Source of the DNA: Actinomycetota bacterium
GTDB taxonomy: Bacteria; Actinomycetota; Actinomycetes; Mycobacteriales; Pseudonocardiaceae
Reading direction: 5' to 3'
Length of the DNA: 34,973 nt
NCBI GenBank assembly: GCA_021324675.1
Contig: JAJPIR010000136.1
Coordinates: forward strand, 1-34,973
Shown: one piece after another, positions 1 through 10,050 of the stretch
How positions within the stretch are numbered: the stretch's first letter is position 1
How the letters are laid out: each line of letters begins with the position of its first letter
Program-made: the position numbers and the translations under genes
The notes under the pieces: generated by a model
The model's input: the letters and a program-made list of their open reading frames with translations, nothing else
Told to the model about the DNA's origin: nothing
Databases searched by the model: none

Positions 1-160
1 AACGTGTCGACCACTCGAACGTGTCGCCCACTCGTACGTTGCCCTGCGGCCCACCCGGCGAATCCGGGAACATGGAGTAGCACTCCTCGCTGAGGCCAAC
101 GACACTGGAGGCGACCCGAAAAACAGTTTCCGGCTCAGTCAGGGCGAGTGGCAGTCTCAC
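1..160 (-). CDS. partial hypothetical protein, cut by window edge
   Basis: Reading the minus strand from a GTG at 160 gives 53 codons without a stop, running off the left edge. The visible peptide contains LTEPETVFRVASS and MFPDSPGG and ends in GDTFEWSTR. Its start would lie 26 nt inside the 3' end of the Gre-like gene, an overlap typical of a translationally coupled operon. I do not recognise the family. Composition looks coding (G/C-rich third positions, no low-complexity runs), but with only the N-terminus visible no function can be assigned. The start could also be an internal codon. Confidence 0.4.
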   Translation of the reverse strand, partial: MRLPLALTEPETVFRVASSVVGLSEECYSMFPDSPGGPQGNVRVGDTFEWSTR

Positions 161-611
161 TACTCCACTGCGCGGGTCTGACCGCCATCACGCGAACTCG
201 CTGTGGGCCAGCCGGTGTGTGGTAGTCGACGCTATCGCCCACCTGCTGCCCGAGCAGCGCCTGCCCGAGCGGGCTGCTTGGCGTCACCACCGCTTCATCG
301 TTTTGGGCCAACCCTGCAGATCCCAACCAGACCGTCTCTTGGCTGCCGTCCTGGTACTGCAGGTGCACCGTGGCGCCGACTCCGATCCGGTCATCCGTAA
401 CCTGCCCACGCAGGTGCCCGAGATCGGCCAGCAGCTGGCTGATCTCAGCGATCCGGTCGCGGACCCACTGCAGCTCCTGGACCCGTTCCAAGACTTGAGC
501 CTGATCTGCGCGGTCGCTAGACGAGTCACTGTCAACCAAGCCGGCAATCAGCTGCTGTTCTCGCTCACGCAGCGCGCGTCGCTCGGCCTCCAAACGCTGT
601 TCATTCGTCAA
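135..611 (-). CDS. GreA/GreB-family transcription factor (Rv3788-like)
   Basis: 158-aa protein with the Gre layout. Residues 1-70 form a charged helical hairpin (coiled coil) that would enter the RNA polymerase secondary channel. Residues 75-150 form the FKBP-like C-terminal domain, with the signature stretch VGATVHLQYQDGSQETVWLG and then SPLGQALLGQQVGDSV. Start is TTG at 611, with an AGGGGG ribosome site 8 nt upstream. Canonical GreA carries two acidic tip residues needed for transcript cleavage; here the tip is DSDSSSDRADQ, so cleavage activity is uncertain. Actinobacteria often carry such a second Gre homologue (for example Rv3788 of M. tuberculosis), which binds polymerase and may only modulate it. 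The paralogue assignment is inference; the family call is firm. Confidence 0.8.
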   Translation of the reverse strand: MTNEQRLEAERRALREREQQLIAGLVDSDSSSDRADQAQVLERVQELQWVRDRIAEISQLLADLGHLRGQVTDDRIGVGATVHLQYQDGSQETVWLGSAGLAQNDEAVVTPSSPLGQALLGQQVGDSVDYHTPAGPQRVRVMAVRPAQWSSETATRPD

Positions 612-1055
612 TCGGCCTGCCCCCTAGCATCCTTGACGCTCGTGTCAGCCGCTGCCTCGCTTCGGGTTTGCCTTGGCCCGGTCGAATGTTGAACACCACG
701 CAACACAATGGTGAACACTCAACGGCTGCGGTTCAACCGGCATAACACACAGCACCCGGCGGGATGTCTGTTTGATGACTGTCAGCTAGCGGCTGGGACT
801 GGCCTTATCACTACGTACCAGCTAATCGAGTCAACATGCAGTGGTAGGAATAAGAAACCTGCATTGGCTGTCGCAGCTCGTGAACTGGCCAGAGCGTTTC
901 GAGGACGTGAAAGAACGCCAACGAGTTGGCTTGCTGCGTGGCCGTACCCGGCGCATCGGTCGCTTTGAGTACCGGCTAAGTCTCCTCGCCGGTATCAAGG
1001 CAATACTGCTCAAACTGGGTCAAGGCAGCTGCAATGCGATGGTTTGCGCCGCGGG
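612..1055. other. intergenic, no supported gene
   Basis: About 440 bases between the Gre-like gene and the 3' end of the ABC exporter gene, both on the minus strand. Short open frames exist on both strands (for example 841-1092 plus), but none has a convincing ribosome site or recognisable motif. It probably holds the promoter of the Gre-like gene. No clear terminator hairpin was found for the exporter gene. Confidence 0.4.
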
Positions 1056-2858
<1,803 letters not shown>

Positions 2859-3190
2859 GGAACAGCCCCCTTTGGGCATGGTGAGACCAAGGGTTGATGC
2901 GGTGGGTGTTCGCTCAGGCTAGGGCTCGGTACGGGCGACGCTCCACCGAGTTTCACCGGCTGCGTCACCGATCACGGTCTGTGTGAGGTTTCAGAAGTCG
3001 GCCTTCGGCTTCGACTTGTGTCGTCGGTACGGCCGGCCGTCACGGCACGATCGTGAGTCGTGTCCTTGCCACAACTGAGCGTAAGTGCACGGATGTGTGA
3101 GCTAAGTCACTACCTGGTGTAGGGCAAGCAGGTGCGGGTAACGCCCGGCTTGTTGAGGCACTTGTACTTCTGGACGCGGAGGTCTGCCTT
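2859..3190. other. divergent intergenic region with imperfect hairpin
   Basis: 332 bases separate the divergent ABC exporter and ctaD starts and must hold both promoters. At 2995-3017 lies an imperfect hairpin: arms AAGTCGGCC and GGC-TT-CGACTT, with a TTC loop and a 2-nt bulge. A palindromic GGCCGGCC lies near 3033-3040. Neither is a recognised riboswitch. The ctaD ribosome site (GCGGAGG) lies just before its ATG at 3191. Confidence 0.35.
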
Positions 3191-4957
3191 ATGACAGCCG
3201 TGTTACCTGCTCCTAGCCGGCCGTACCCTGCGTCTGCTCGGGCGCCAGTTGGTTCGAAACTGTTGGGGTATCTACGCACAACCGATCATAAGGAGATCGG
3301 CAAGCTGTACTTGGCGACGTCGATGGCTTTTTTCTTCATCGGTGGCGCGATGGCGATGCTGATGCGCGCCGAGCTGGCTCGGCCTGGGTTACAGTTTTTG
3401 TCTACCGAGGAGTATAACCAGCTGTTTACCATGCACGGCACTATCATGTTGCTGTTGTATGCCACCCCCATGGTGTTCGCCTTTGCTAACCTGGTGCTGC
3501 CGTTGCAGATCGGTTCTCCCGATGTGGCCTTTCCTCGGCTCAACGCGTTTTCTTACTGGCTGTTTTTATTCGGTGGTCTCATGGTGCTCTCGGGGTTTCT
3601 CACCCCCGGTGGGGCCGCTGATTTCGGGTGGTTTGCCTATACTCCGCTGTCAGATGCGATCCATTCTCCGCAGGTGGGTGGGGACCTGTGGGTGATGGGG
3701 TTGGTGATTGCCGGGCTGGGCACCATCCTCGGCGCCGTCAACATGATCACCACCGTGGTGTGCCTGCGCGCACCTGGGATGACCATGTTCCGGATGCCGA
3801 TTTTTACCTGGAACATCCTGTTTACTTCCGTTTTGGTGCTGCTGGCTTTCCCGATCCTGACTGCGGCACTGCTGGCGTTGGAGGCCGATCGGCGGCTCGG
3901 AGCGCACGTGTTCGACCCAGCCAACGGCGGCGCGATCCTCTGGCAGCACCTGTTCTGGTTTTTTGGTCACCCCGAGGTGTATATCGTCGCACTGCCTTTC
4001 TTCGGGATCATCACAGAGATCATCCCGGTGTTCAGCCGTAAACCACTGTTCGCCTACAAGAGCATGGTGTTCGCCACGGTCGGGATCACCACGCTATCGG
4101 TGGTCGTGTGGGCACACCACATGTACGCGACCGGCGCGGTGCTGCTGTCGTTTTTCTCGTTCAGCACATTTTTGATCGCTATCCCGACCGGGATCAAGTT
4201 TTTCAACTGGATCGGCACCATGTGGCGCGGACAGCTGACGTTTGAAACCCCGATGCTGTTCTCGATCGGCTTTTTGTTCACCTTCCTGATCGGAGGGCTA
4301 ACCGGCGTCCTGCTCGCTTCCCCACCGCTCGACTTCAATCTCACCGACACCTATTTTGTGGTCGCGCACTTCCACTACGTGCTGTACGGCACCATCGCGT
4401 TCGCCACTTTCGCCGGAATCTACTTCTGGTTTCCCAAAATCACCGGTCGGATGCTCGATGAAGCATGGGGAAAATTCCACTTCTGGACCACGTTCATCGG
4501 CTTTCACCTCACATTTTTGGTCATGCACTGGCTGGGGGCTGAAGGCATGCCCCGCCGCTACGCCGACTACCTGCCCACCGACGGATTCACCACGCTGAAC
4601 ATGGTGGCCTCCATCGGCGCTTTCGTGCTAGGTGCATCCACCCTACCTTTCCTGTGGAACGTTTTTTCTACAATGCGCTACGGACAACCCGTCACCGTGG
4701 ACGACCCCTGGGGGTACGGCAATTCCTTGGAATGGGCGACCAGTTGCCCACCGCCACGGCACAACTTCACCGAACTCCCCCGCATCCGCTCGGAACGGCC
4801 AGCCTTCGAGCTGCACTATCCGAATATGTCACAACGCATGCGAGCCGAGGCCTACGTCCACCCGTCCCTCGGCAAAAGAATGTTCGGCGACACCCGCCAA
4901 GAACGCGGACAACGAGAACGCGGTGTCGACACCCACATAGACACCGACGAATACTGA
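3191..4957 (+). CDS. ctaD: cytochrome c oxidase subunit I (aa3 type)
   Basis: 588-aa catalytic subunit of the terminal haem-copper oxidase, which reduces O2 and pumps protons in the cytoplasmic membrane. The core ligands are visible: H82 (TMHGTIM) and H395 for low-spin haem a; H393 for haem a3 (VVAHFHYVL); H260, H309 and H310 for CuB (FFGHPEVY and WAHHMYATG); and Y264, the cross-linked tyrosine. About 12 membrane helices follow a short cytoplasmic N-terminus with the typical [11 protein letters not shown] motif. Length matches actinobacterial CtaD. The gene stands alone, as ctaD does in many actinobacteria, whose ctaC and ctaE lie elsewhere. The last 30 residues are hydrophilic. The ATG at 3191 follows a strong GCGGAGG ribosome site. 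Confidence 0.97.
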   Translation: MTAVLPAPSRPYPASARAPVGSKLLGYLRTTDHKEIGKLYLATSMAFFFIGGAMAMLMRAELARPGLQFLSTEEYNQLFTMHGTIMLLLYATPMVFAFANLVLPLQIGSPDVAFPRLNAFSYWLFLFGGLMVLSGFLTPGGAADFGWFAYTPLSDAIHSPQVGGDLWVMGLVIAGLGTILGAVNMITTVVCLRAPGMTMFRMPIFTWNILFTSVLVLLAFPILTAALLALEADRRLGAHVFDPANGGAILWQHLFWFFGHPEVYIVALPFFGIITEIIPVFSRKPLFAYKSMVFATVGITTLSVVVWAHHMYATGAVLLSFFSFSTFLIAIPTGIKFFNWIGTMWRGQLTFETPMLFSIGFLFTFLIGGLTGVLLASPPLDFNLTDTYFVVAHFHYVLYGTIAFATFAGIYFWFPKITGRMLDEAWGKFHFWTTFIGFHLTFLVMHWLGAEGMPRRYADYLPTDGFTTLNMVASIGAFVLGASTLPFLWNVFSTMRYGQPVTVDDPWGYGNSLEWATSCPPPRHNFTELPRIRSERPAFELHYPNMSQRMRAEAYVHPSLGKRMFGDTRQERGQRERGVDTHIDTDEY

Positions 4958-5091
4958 GAGAAGCGACGCTTATATGTCGCCGAGATTCCGCGCTTGCCGA
5001 TCACCAGCCCCGGCCTTGGTCAGCAGCGATGAGGTCGATGTTGATGCGGATCGAGGGTAGAAGTTAGTGTCGGGGGCCTGGCGGACCACTC

Positions 5092-5538
5092 GTGCCTGAT
5101 GCGAATCCGCTTCCGGTAGCTGGTGAGTTCAGGTGGGTCAGGGTCGGGATGGACGCCGGGCAGGTGGCGGCTCGAGGCCGGGCGCTGGGCCGGTGGGAGG
5201 CGCTGGGCCTGTTGTACGCGGTGGCGGCTGCGCTGTGTCGCCCGTTGACTGCGCCCGCCGCGGTCGTGGTTATCCTGCGGGGAGTCGGGCTGCTTATGTG
5301 GGCAGCATGGCGGCAGGCGCCACCGAGACGAGCAGCCTGCTCATGGCGTTGTGTGTTTCCGTGGGTGGCGCTGGTCGTGCTGTTCGGTGGTTGGGAGCTG
5401 ACCGCCGGTCTCTGGGGAAACGACAGTGCGCACCCCACTTTCAGTTTGCTGGTTGATCCGGTCCTGGAGACCTACCCCGGTCGGCTTGTGGGTTGGTTGG
5501 CATGGTTGGCCATGGGCCGATGGCTGGCGATCCGATGA
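5092..5538 (+). CDS. small hypothetical membrane protein
   Basis: Up to 148 aa with three or four hydrophobic stretches: LGLLYAVAAAL; a helix around VVVILRGVGLLMWAAW; VFPWVALVVLFGGWEL; and a C-terminal GWLAWLAMGRWLAI. The longest start is GTG at 5092, but the ATG at 5149 (129 aa) is also plausible because the first 19 residues are not hydrophobic. The stop at 5538 overlaps the start of the next small membrane gene by 4 nt (ATGA), indicating co-translation. I believe it belongs to an uncharacterised actinobacterial family that pairs with DUF6186-like proteins, but cannot name a function. Confidence 0.6.
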   Translation: MPDANPLPVAGEFRWVRVGMDAGQVAARGRALGRWEALGLLYAVAAALCRPLTAPAAVVVILRGVGLLMWAAWRQAPPRRAACSWRCVFPWVALVVLFGGWELTAGLWGNDSAHPTFSLLVDPVLETYPGRLVGWLAWLAMGRWLAIR

Positions 5539-5735
5539 CCGCATATGTGGTGATTCTCGTCGGCTTTGTCAGCCTGCTCGGTGCGATGGTGGCCGTGGAG
5601 ATGGCTGGCCGGGCTGGGCGGGAGCCGTTTCGACCGGTGAGCTGTGTGGTGGAGGCGGCGCTGGCGTCGCGTCTTGGCCGGTGGCTGGTGTGGGCCGGCT
5701 GGCTGTGGGTCGGGTTTCATTTCCTCGCTCGCTGA
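5535..5735 (+). CDS. small membrane protein, DUF6186-like
   Basis: 66-aa protein starting at the ATG at 5535 within an ATGA overlap with the preceding gene; a longer frame back to 5493 is unlikely because of that coupling. It has an N-terminal helix (TAYVVILVGFVSLLGAMVAV), a conserved-looking arginine/proline turn (AGREPFRPVSCVVEAALASR) and a C-terminal helix ending in WVGFHFLAR. This architecture, with the GWHF/GFHF-type C-terminal motif, matches my memory of actinobacterial DUF6186. The function is unknown. The pairing with the upstream membrane gene suggests a two-subunit membrane complex (inference). Confidence 0.6.
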   Translation: MTAYVVILVGFVSLLGAMVAVEMAGRAGREPFRPVSCVVEAALASRLGRWLVWAGWLWVGFHFLAR

Positions 5736-6231
5736 GCTGAATCCGCGACGGTCACCAGGCAGAGGGAGATCACCAGCCAGAGGGAATGGGCGCAAAGCCT
5801 CACCGCCCAGGTGGGCGGCGCCAGCAGCCGTCCGGCTGGGCCAGCGGGCAGGCATTGGTGGCTGCCGATGGGTGTCTGGCGACAGCGAGCGTGCTGTTGT
5901 GGGCAGCCGGTCCGAGTAAACGGGCTGCGATCGACCGGCAGAGTACGGCAACCAAGCCCGTGCCCCACCGGTTATCTCCACGACCGTGACGCAACTTTCC
6001 GCGCTGGAAACGGCCGAACGGCCGCGAACTAATTTCTTTTACGTTCCTCTGGCGTATTTCACTGGACTGATCCCCTTCGGTCCTGAGAGGAACAAAGCGT
6101 CATCATGAGCCAGTTCGAGAAAGCGGTTCGCCACTGCGGTACAACTCATCGAAGTCTGACGTCGTACACCGACCTGGAGTGCACTGCTGATACCGGAAGA
6201 CGGTCAGCGCTGCCACCACGGAGGAGCCATC
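5736..6231. other. intergenic, no supported gene
   Basis: About 500 bases. Open frames occur on both strands, but their translations are arginine/proline-rich shadows without motifs. A frame from 6105 (ATGAGCCAG) runs into the YggT gene in another frame and lacks a good ribosome site. The stretch likely contains the YggT promoter in its last 150 bases. Confidence 0.35.
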
Positions 6232-6507
6232 ATGAGCCTTATCGGAGCCGTGCTCGGGTACGCACTAACGGTGTTCGTATTGCTGTTGATTGCCCGGTTG
6301 GTGCTGGATTGGGCGGAGGTGCTGGCCAACGGCCCTGGCTGGGTAAGCCAGGCCCGCGCGCTCACTCATGCCGCGACCGAGCCGGTCATCGCGCCGGTGC
6401 GGCGGGTGCTGCGGCCGGTGCGAATCGGGGAGCTGTCGATCGACTTGGCGTTCACAGCGGTGTTCGTTGTGGTGTTGATCCTGCGTTCGATCGCCTTCAG
6501 CCTGTAG
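6232..6507 (+). CDS. YggT family membrane protein
   Basis: 91-aa integral membrane protein with two hydrophobic segments: residues 4-27, ending in the conserved LIARLVLDW, and about 72-91. They are joined by a cytoplasmic loop carrying the family signature: ATEPVIAPVRRVLRPVRIG, then ELSIDLAF. A strong GGAGGAG ribosome site lies 5 nt before the ATG. YggT proteins usually sit beside sepF or divIVA in the division cluster; this copy is away from that context, so it may be a second copy. The role is poorly defined: links to cell division in actinobacteria and to osmotic tolerance in other bacteria are known for the family only. Confidence 0.9.
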   Translation: MSLIGAVLGYALTVFVLLLIARLVLDWAEVLANGPGWVSQARALTHAATEPVIAPVRRVLRPVRIGELSIDLAFTAVFVVVLILRSIAFSL

Positions 6508-6933
6508 CCCCAGCCGCGCGAGCGGCCAACGCGCGTCGTACTCAACTCAGGACCGTGGATTGCCTCATGCGAGGGGAGCATGGGGCCGGGCGTATGTCCG
6601 TGGCAACCGGCCCGGTGAGCGCTGGCTGATGTCCTGAGCCTGTTCGTCCAGCCTCACCGACGCCGCACCGGCGGCGGTTCTACTGCACCCGAACTGCACC
6701 AAATAATCATGCGGCAAGTCAACCCAATCAACCCAATCAAGCCAATCAAGCCAATCAAGCCAATCAAGCCTTGAGCCGAGGCTGTTCGTCCAGACAAAAC
6801 CACTGCCGCATCGGTGAACCCGGCGGCGCGGCTAACCGGAATGTCAATCCTTGCGTGACCTGGCCGCGAAACAGCGCGAAGGCTGACCCCGGCTTTCAAG
6901 ATGGTTGCCGCCGAATTGGAACCGTTCGTGTTG
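6508..6933. other. intergenic with a minisatellite-like repeat
   Basis: No gene is supported between YggT and the 3' end of the winged-helix gene. The stretch contains the 9-bp tandem repeat at 6720-6770. A minus-strand frame through the repeat reads LIGLIGLIG, which is a consequence of the repeat and not a protein signature. No clear terminator was seen. Confidence 0.35.
6720..6770. repeat. 9-bp tandem repeat
   Basis: Two copies of CAACCCAAT are followed by three copies of CAAGCCAAT and a partial CAAGCC, giving 51 bp of head-to-tail 9-mers. The only variation between unit types is the fourth base (C to G). The unit length is a multiple of three, so copy-number change would not shift any frame. 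It lies 3' of the winged-helix gene and outside any supported CDS. Confidence 0.9.
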
Positions 6934-7308
6934 CTAACGTTGTTGGGGGAACAGGAAAATGTAGCCGACGTTGCGGACTGTTTGGATAGGAGTCGGCCGG
7001 CGAGGATCACTTTCGATCCTCCGGCGAATTCGACGGATGTAGGTCGGCAGGTAATGGCGAGCCTGTCCTGTCTGGTCAGGCCCCCAGGTATTGTCCAACA
7101 ACTCACGCCGCGTGACAATCCGACCGGCGTTTTCCATCAGCTGCCGCAGGATCACGAACTCCTTGCGAGGAAGTTGAACAGGGATCCCCCGGACCGCAAG
7201 CCGGTGCGCATCAAGGTCAAGCTCCACGTCACCAACCCTCACCGTCCGTGGTGGTCCGAACGCCAGCGGGTCAACTGCTGGATAGCGGCTAGGCCCAGGA
7301 GTATTCAT
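6934..7308 (-). CDS. orphan OmpR/PhoB-type winged-helix DNA-binding protein
   Basis: 124 aa consisting almost only of a Trans_reg_C winged-helix domain. An N-terminal beta-sheet (VRVGDVELDLDAHRLAVRG) leads to the helix LPRKEFVILRQLMENAGRIV, the TRRELLDNTWG element, the recognition helix around YIRRIRRRIE and the C-terminal wing IQTVRNVGYIF. There is no receiver domain and no sensory kinase beside it; usual response regulators are about 230 aa. An AAGGA ribosome site lies about 7 nt before the ATG at 7308. It is either a genuine one-domain regulator (such stand-alone forms are known in actinobacteria) or the remnant of a response regulator. I favour the former because the frame is intact and properly initiated. 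Targets are unknown. Confidence 0.8.
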   Translation of the reverse strand: MNTPGPSRYPAVDPLAFGPPRTVRVGDVELDLDAHRLAVRGIPVQLPRKEFVILRQLMENAGRIVTRRELLDNTWGPDQTGQARHYLPTYIRRIRRRIESDPRRPTPIQTVRNVGYIFLFPQQR

Positions 7309-7795
7309 TCGCCGTCCTTACGCGTCATGGGGATCCGCCTCCAGGGACGATGGCATCGGAACCTACGGATGATCTTGATTGGTATGGCACGCAACCTTCG
7401 TCATACTTGCGCCACGAAAACCGCATTGGCGGATAGTAAGGTGGCCTTACCGATCGGGCTCGGGTGGCTTACTCGCACGTTGGCAACTATGCGCGAATTG
7501 TCGCATGGGCAGAATATGGGGGTATGCGTTCGCCCGTGTCGGAGTGCTACTGATTGCGATCAGGAAGCCTGCATGGTATTCCAGAAGATCTCGTTTGCCT
7601 ATAGAAGTTGATGCTGCGATCATGGCGAATGCATTGCTCGCTGTTCGCCAGGTGGCCGGGATTGGCACAGGCCGCTCGGCGGCCGGTATCGACGAGAGGT
7701 CGTGGCGCTGAACCGGGTAAGGCCAAAGGGGTCGTCTGATTGCCGCATCACACTGCCTTTGTTGCTCTATTCGGTGTCGGCCGTGCAGGTATTGC
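7309..7795. other. intergenic, no supported gene
   Basis: Nearly 490 bases, less G+C-rich than the surrounding genes. It lies between the start of the winged-helix gene and the 3' end of the HugZ-like gene, both on the minus strand. Short open frames on both strands (for example 7447-7668 minus) show no motif or ribosome site. The first 100 bases should carry the promoter of the winged-helix gene. Confidence 0.35.
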
Positions 7796-8596
7796 CTAGT
7801 GCTCCTTGTGGTCGGTAGCTAACCGATGGGGCCCGAGCGTGGCGGCGGAAAATCCGGCGAGCCGGTACAGTTCGGCAGCGAGCTGGACCGGGGTAGCGGC
7901 CGGGTGCTGGAAAGCCAACCGGAGATCGTAAACATCCTCGTCGTCTTCGATCCGCAGCCTTAAACCCAGTCGGTCCACACTGAGCGGGCGTATGTGGGTG
8001 CACCTGTGGTTTCCGAGAAGTCGCCGGGCGAGTCTTTGAAGGACGTCGGGATGGGCTTGGTCGAGGTGGCGAAGCCAGTCCGCCTCAAGGTGGCAGAACG
8101 GGTCGGGTTCGGCGTTGGCGAGGTCGGCAGGGGTAAACCAGGCGGTGCCCTCGACGTCGGAAAACACCGCAAAGACGGGGTACAGGCGGAGCAATTTCGA
8201 TCCGTAACCGAGGTCGAGCAGTCGATCGTCGGCGCGATGGGCGACCACCTCCAGGGCGACCTTCCGGGCCTCCTTGGGGCATAGTGCGCGCAGCCACCCG
8301 GTGATCCAAAGCACTCCTCGGACTGGTCGACGCAACGCGATCGGCGCGATGTCGGCAAGCTCGATCATGGCTGATACTTCGCCGTGGGTTGCGTTGTCCA
8401 CCAAGGTGAGCACAGGGTGGTCATCAGGCAGCAACAAGACGGTCGAGCCATCGTGGTATACGTGATGCAGCGCCGGTGCGATGCGGTCGGGCATACCAGT
8501 TGCGAGGAGAGCGGCGGTGCCGCCGCGGGCGGTGAGCGTTCGTGCCCGCTCGGCCGCGCTGGGTACTGAAGGCTGCCGGTGCTGGCGGTATCCCAT
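7796..8596 (-). CDS. HugZ/DUF2470-type split-barrel protein, iron-box controlled
   Basis: 266 aa with a pyridoxamine-oxidase-like split barrel (about residues 10-150; VLLLPDDHPVLTLVDN, VRGVLWITGWL, LLRLYPVFAVFSDVEGTAWF) and a C-terminal DUF2470 domain (about 165-245; DVLQRLARRL, VDRLGLRLRIEDDEDVYDLRLAF). This two-part layout is that of HugZ-type haem-binding or haem-degrading proteins and related actinobacterial proteins. An AGGAGG site lies 4 nt before the ATG at 8596 and only 1 nt before the ATG at 8599, so I chose 8596. A near-consensus DtxR/IdeR box sits 16 nt upstream of the start, supporting derepression under iron starvation. A role in haem iron release or handling is inference; flavin binding is the alternative. 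Confidence 0.75.
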   Translation of the reverse strand: MGYRQHRQPSVPSAAERARTLTARGGTAALLATGMPDRIAPALHHVYHDGSTVLLLPDDHPVLTLVDNATHGEVSAMIELADIAPIALRRPVRGVLWITGWLRALCPKEARKVALEVVAHRADDRLLDLGYGSKLLRLYPVFAVFSDVEGTAWFTPADLANAEPDPFCHLEADWLRHLDQAHPDVLQRLARRLLGNHRCTHIRPLSVDRLGLRLRIEDDEDVYDLRLAFQHPAATPVQLAAELYRLAGFSAATLGPHRLATDHKEH

Positions 8597-8611
8597 CATA
8601 CCTCCTGTCTT

Positions 8612-8630
8612 TTAGGGCAGCCTAACCTAA
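8612..8630 (-). promoter_or_regulatory. DtxR/IdeR-type iron box
   Basis: The 19-mer TTAGGGCAGCCTAACCTAA matches the mycobacterial IdeR consensus TTAGGTTAGSCTAACCTAA at 17 positions, allowing the degenerate S; the two mismatches are at positions 6 and 7. The right half is perfect. It overlaps the expected promoter/leader of the HugZ-like gene and ends 16 nt before its start. By the known mechanism, the iron-loaded regulator would bind here and repress transcription. Confidence 0.75.
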
Positions 8631-9017
8631 CTTCTACCAACTGTGAGGTTTTTTTCTGGACGTCTTGTTGCCACGTGGCCACTGCTTCGCGCCGGGGGAC
8701 TCGGTACTCGGGCGCTGCGGTTGTGTTTGGTGGCCAGATGGCGCGCCCTTTGATCAACATCAGCGCCAGCGCCACCCGGACGCGGTCGGCTCGATGCTGA
8801 CATTCCGGGAACTCCGTGTTCGGGTGGGCCGCGGTGCCGGCACTCGTGCAGGTCTGGGGGTGTGGCGGTGGTCGCCGACCGATATCGTCCCGGTCCCGGT
8901 GCCCGCCGCGGGTTGATGATCGGGCTTGTCCAGGAATGCACGCTAGCTGACCCTCGGCGATATCTAACCAAAGCCACCTTCCAATCTGCTGGTTTGCGCG
9001 AGGGAGCGGTACTACAG

Positions 9018-9036
9018 ACTAGGGAAATTCCTGGTG
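9018..9036. promoter_or_regulatory. palindromic motif, copy 1
   Basis: ACTAGGGAAATTCCTGGTG, an imperfect inverted repeat (AGG..CCT) lying 83 nt before the esterase start. It matches the site at 13443-13461 in 17 of 19 positions. A possible operator or promoter element; the binding factor is unknown. Confidence 0.4.
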
Positions 9037-9119
9037 CTCCGTCCCGGTGGTGTTCCATATGTTCATGACGTGAGGACAGCCGGAGGGCTCTGCCCACTTT
9101 TGAACGCGAGGAGGAATCT

Positions 9120-9920
9120 ATGACCAATGCTGGCTGCACGCTGGAGCCTACCCCGGGAACGGTCGGCCGCCATGTCAATGGTCGCGAGTATCTGATTAAT
9201 GTTCCGGCTGGATTACCTGGACCGTCGGCACCGTTGTTGCTGGGCCTCCACGGATTTCTCCAGGCTCCCCAGGAGCATGAGAAGGTAACCGGTTGGTCAG
9301 GGGTCGCGGCCAGCCAGAAATTCCTTGTTGCCTATCCCTCGGCCCAGCCGCAGCGATCGGCGTGGGACTTCAGCACGGGGTCCGATGACCTAGCCTATCT
9401 GCGCGACGTTGTCCGGGATATTTCCAGTACGTGGTGTGTCGACCCGCACCGGGTCTACGTGGAGGGCCATTCCAGTGGCGCGCTCATGGCGGCCCGGCTT
9501 GCGTGCGACGCGTTCGATCTGTTCGCCTCGGTTGCTGTCTACGCGGGCGTAGACCCATCGCTACTGGGTAGTCCCTGCGCTCAGGATCATTCAGCAGGCC
9601 GCGCGATTTCAATAGGTATCTTTCACGGCATCGACGATCCCATCAGCGATTTCCCGCTCGCTATCCAACACCGCGACAATTGGCTACGACGGAACGACTG
9701 CTCGTCTACCCCGAAAACGGAACCGAACGTACCGGTGGAAGCGTCTGTGTATGGACCCTGCAAAGCCGGTGTTGAGGTGGTGTGGCGGGTCTACAAGGCT
9801 GGGCATCTGTGGCCCACTGGCGCTGATGGCGTGGATATAATCCGGCGCATGTGGGAGTTCTTCCTGCGCAACCCCTTTCCGGCGTCCCCGTCCACGATCA
9901 GCACGGTGTCCTGCCCGTGA
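9120..9920 (+). CDS. PHB-depolymerase-family (LpqC-like) esterase
   Basis: 266-aa alpha/beta hydrolase of the carbohydrate-esterase-1/PHB-depolymerase group. The nucleophile elbow GHSSGA places Ser118, the acid is in HGIDDPI (D172 or D173), and the histidine is H229 in KAGHLWP. LLGLHGF supplies the oxyanion hole. No signal peptide is seen, unlike the lipoprotein LpqC of mycobacteria, so it should act in the cytoplasm unless exported otherwise. Substrates in the family include polyhydroxybutyrate oligomers and feruloyl or acetyl esters; which applies cannot be told. A GAGGAGG ribosome site precedes the ATG. The gene appears monocistronic and lies downstream of a palindromic motif shared with two other genes in the window. 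Confidence 0.85.
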   Translation: MTNAGCTLEPTPGTVGRHVNGREYLINVPAGLPGPSAPLLLGLHGFLQAPQEHEKVTGWSGVAASQKFLVAYPSAQPQRSAWDFSTGSDDLAYLRDVVRDISSTWCVDPHRVYVEGHSSGALMAARLACDAFDLFASVAVYAGVDPSLLGSPCAQDHSAGRAISIGIFHGIDDPISDFPLAIQHRDNWLRRNDCSSTPKTEPNVPVEASVYGPCKAGVEVVWRVYKAGHLWPTGADGVDIIRRMWEFFLRNPFPASPSTISTVSCP

Positions 9921-10050
9921 GCCTGCTTCATCGGCGGTGGGGCAGCAGCGGCGCAAGATGATGCACCACCCGCCCCACAATGTCGTTCGGTGATAGACCG
10001 CCACCGCCAACACCCGATCGGCCACCGACAAACCCCATCGCCGACCGGTC
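9885..10050 (-). pseudogene. transposase remnant (IS5-like DDE)
   Basis: On the minus strand, GLSVADRVLAVAVYHRTTL is followed, after frame changes, by VVHHLAPLL and then DTVLIVDGD. These blocks occur in this order in actinobacterial IS5-type transposases (ADRVLAVAVYHRTN ... DTVLIVDGT, the latter carrying the first catalytic Asp). Large parts between and after the blocks are missing, so the copy is dead. Its distal block lies inside the 3' end of the esterase gene on the opposite strand, so part of the match may be coincidental. Terminal inverted repeats were not found. Confidence 0.5.

Larger units (their letters stand above)
8597..9119. other. divergent intergenic region with two regulatory motifs
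   Basis: 523 bases between the divergent HugZ-like and esterase genes. It holds the iron box at 8612-8630 and the palindromic motif at 9018-9036. The esterase ribosome site (GAGGAGG) lies just before 9120. No gene is supported; the longer minus-strand frames lack starts with ribosome sites and have no recognisable domain. Confidence 0.4.

Noticed and set aside
6105-6629. 174-codon frame overlapping YggT
   Set aside because: Arg/Ala/Gly-rich shadow frame; the YggT frame has the ribosome site and family motifs.
6654-7118. 154-codon minus-strand frame with LIG repeats
   Set aside because: The repeat peptide is produced by the 9-bp DNA repeat, and the frame overlaps the winged-helix gene on the same strand in another phase.
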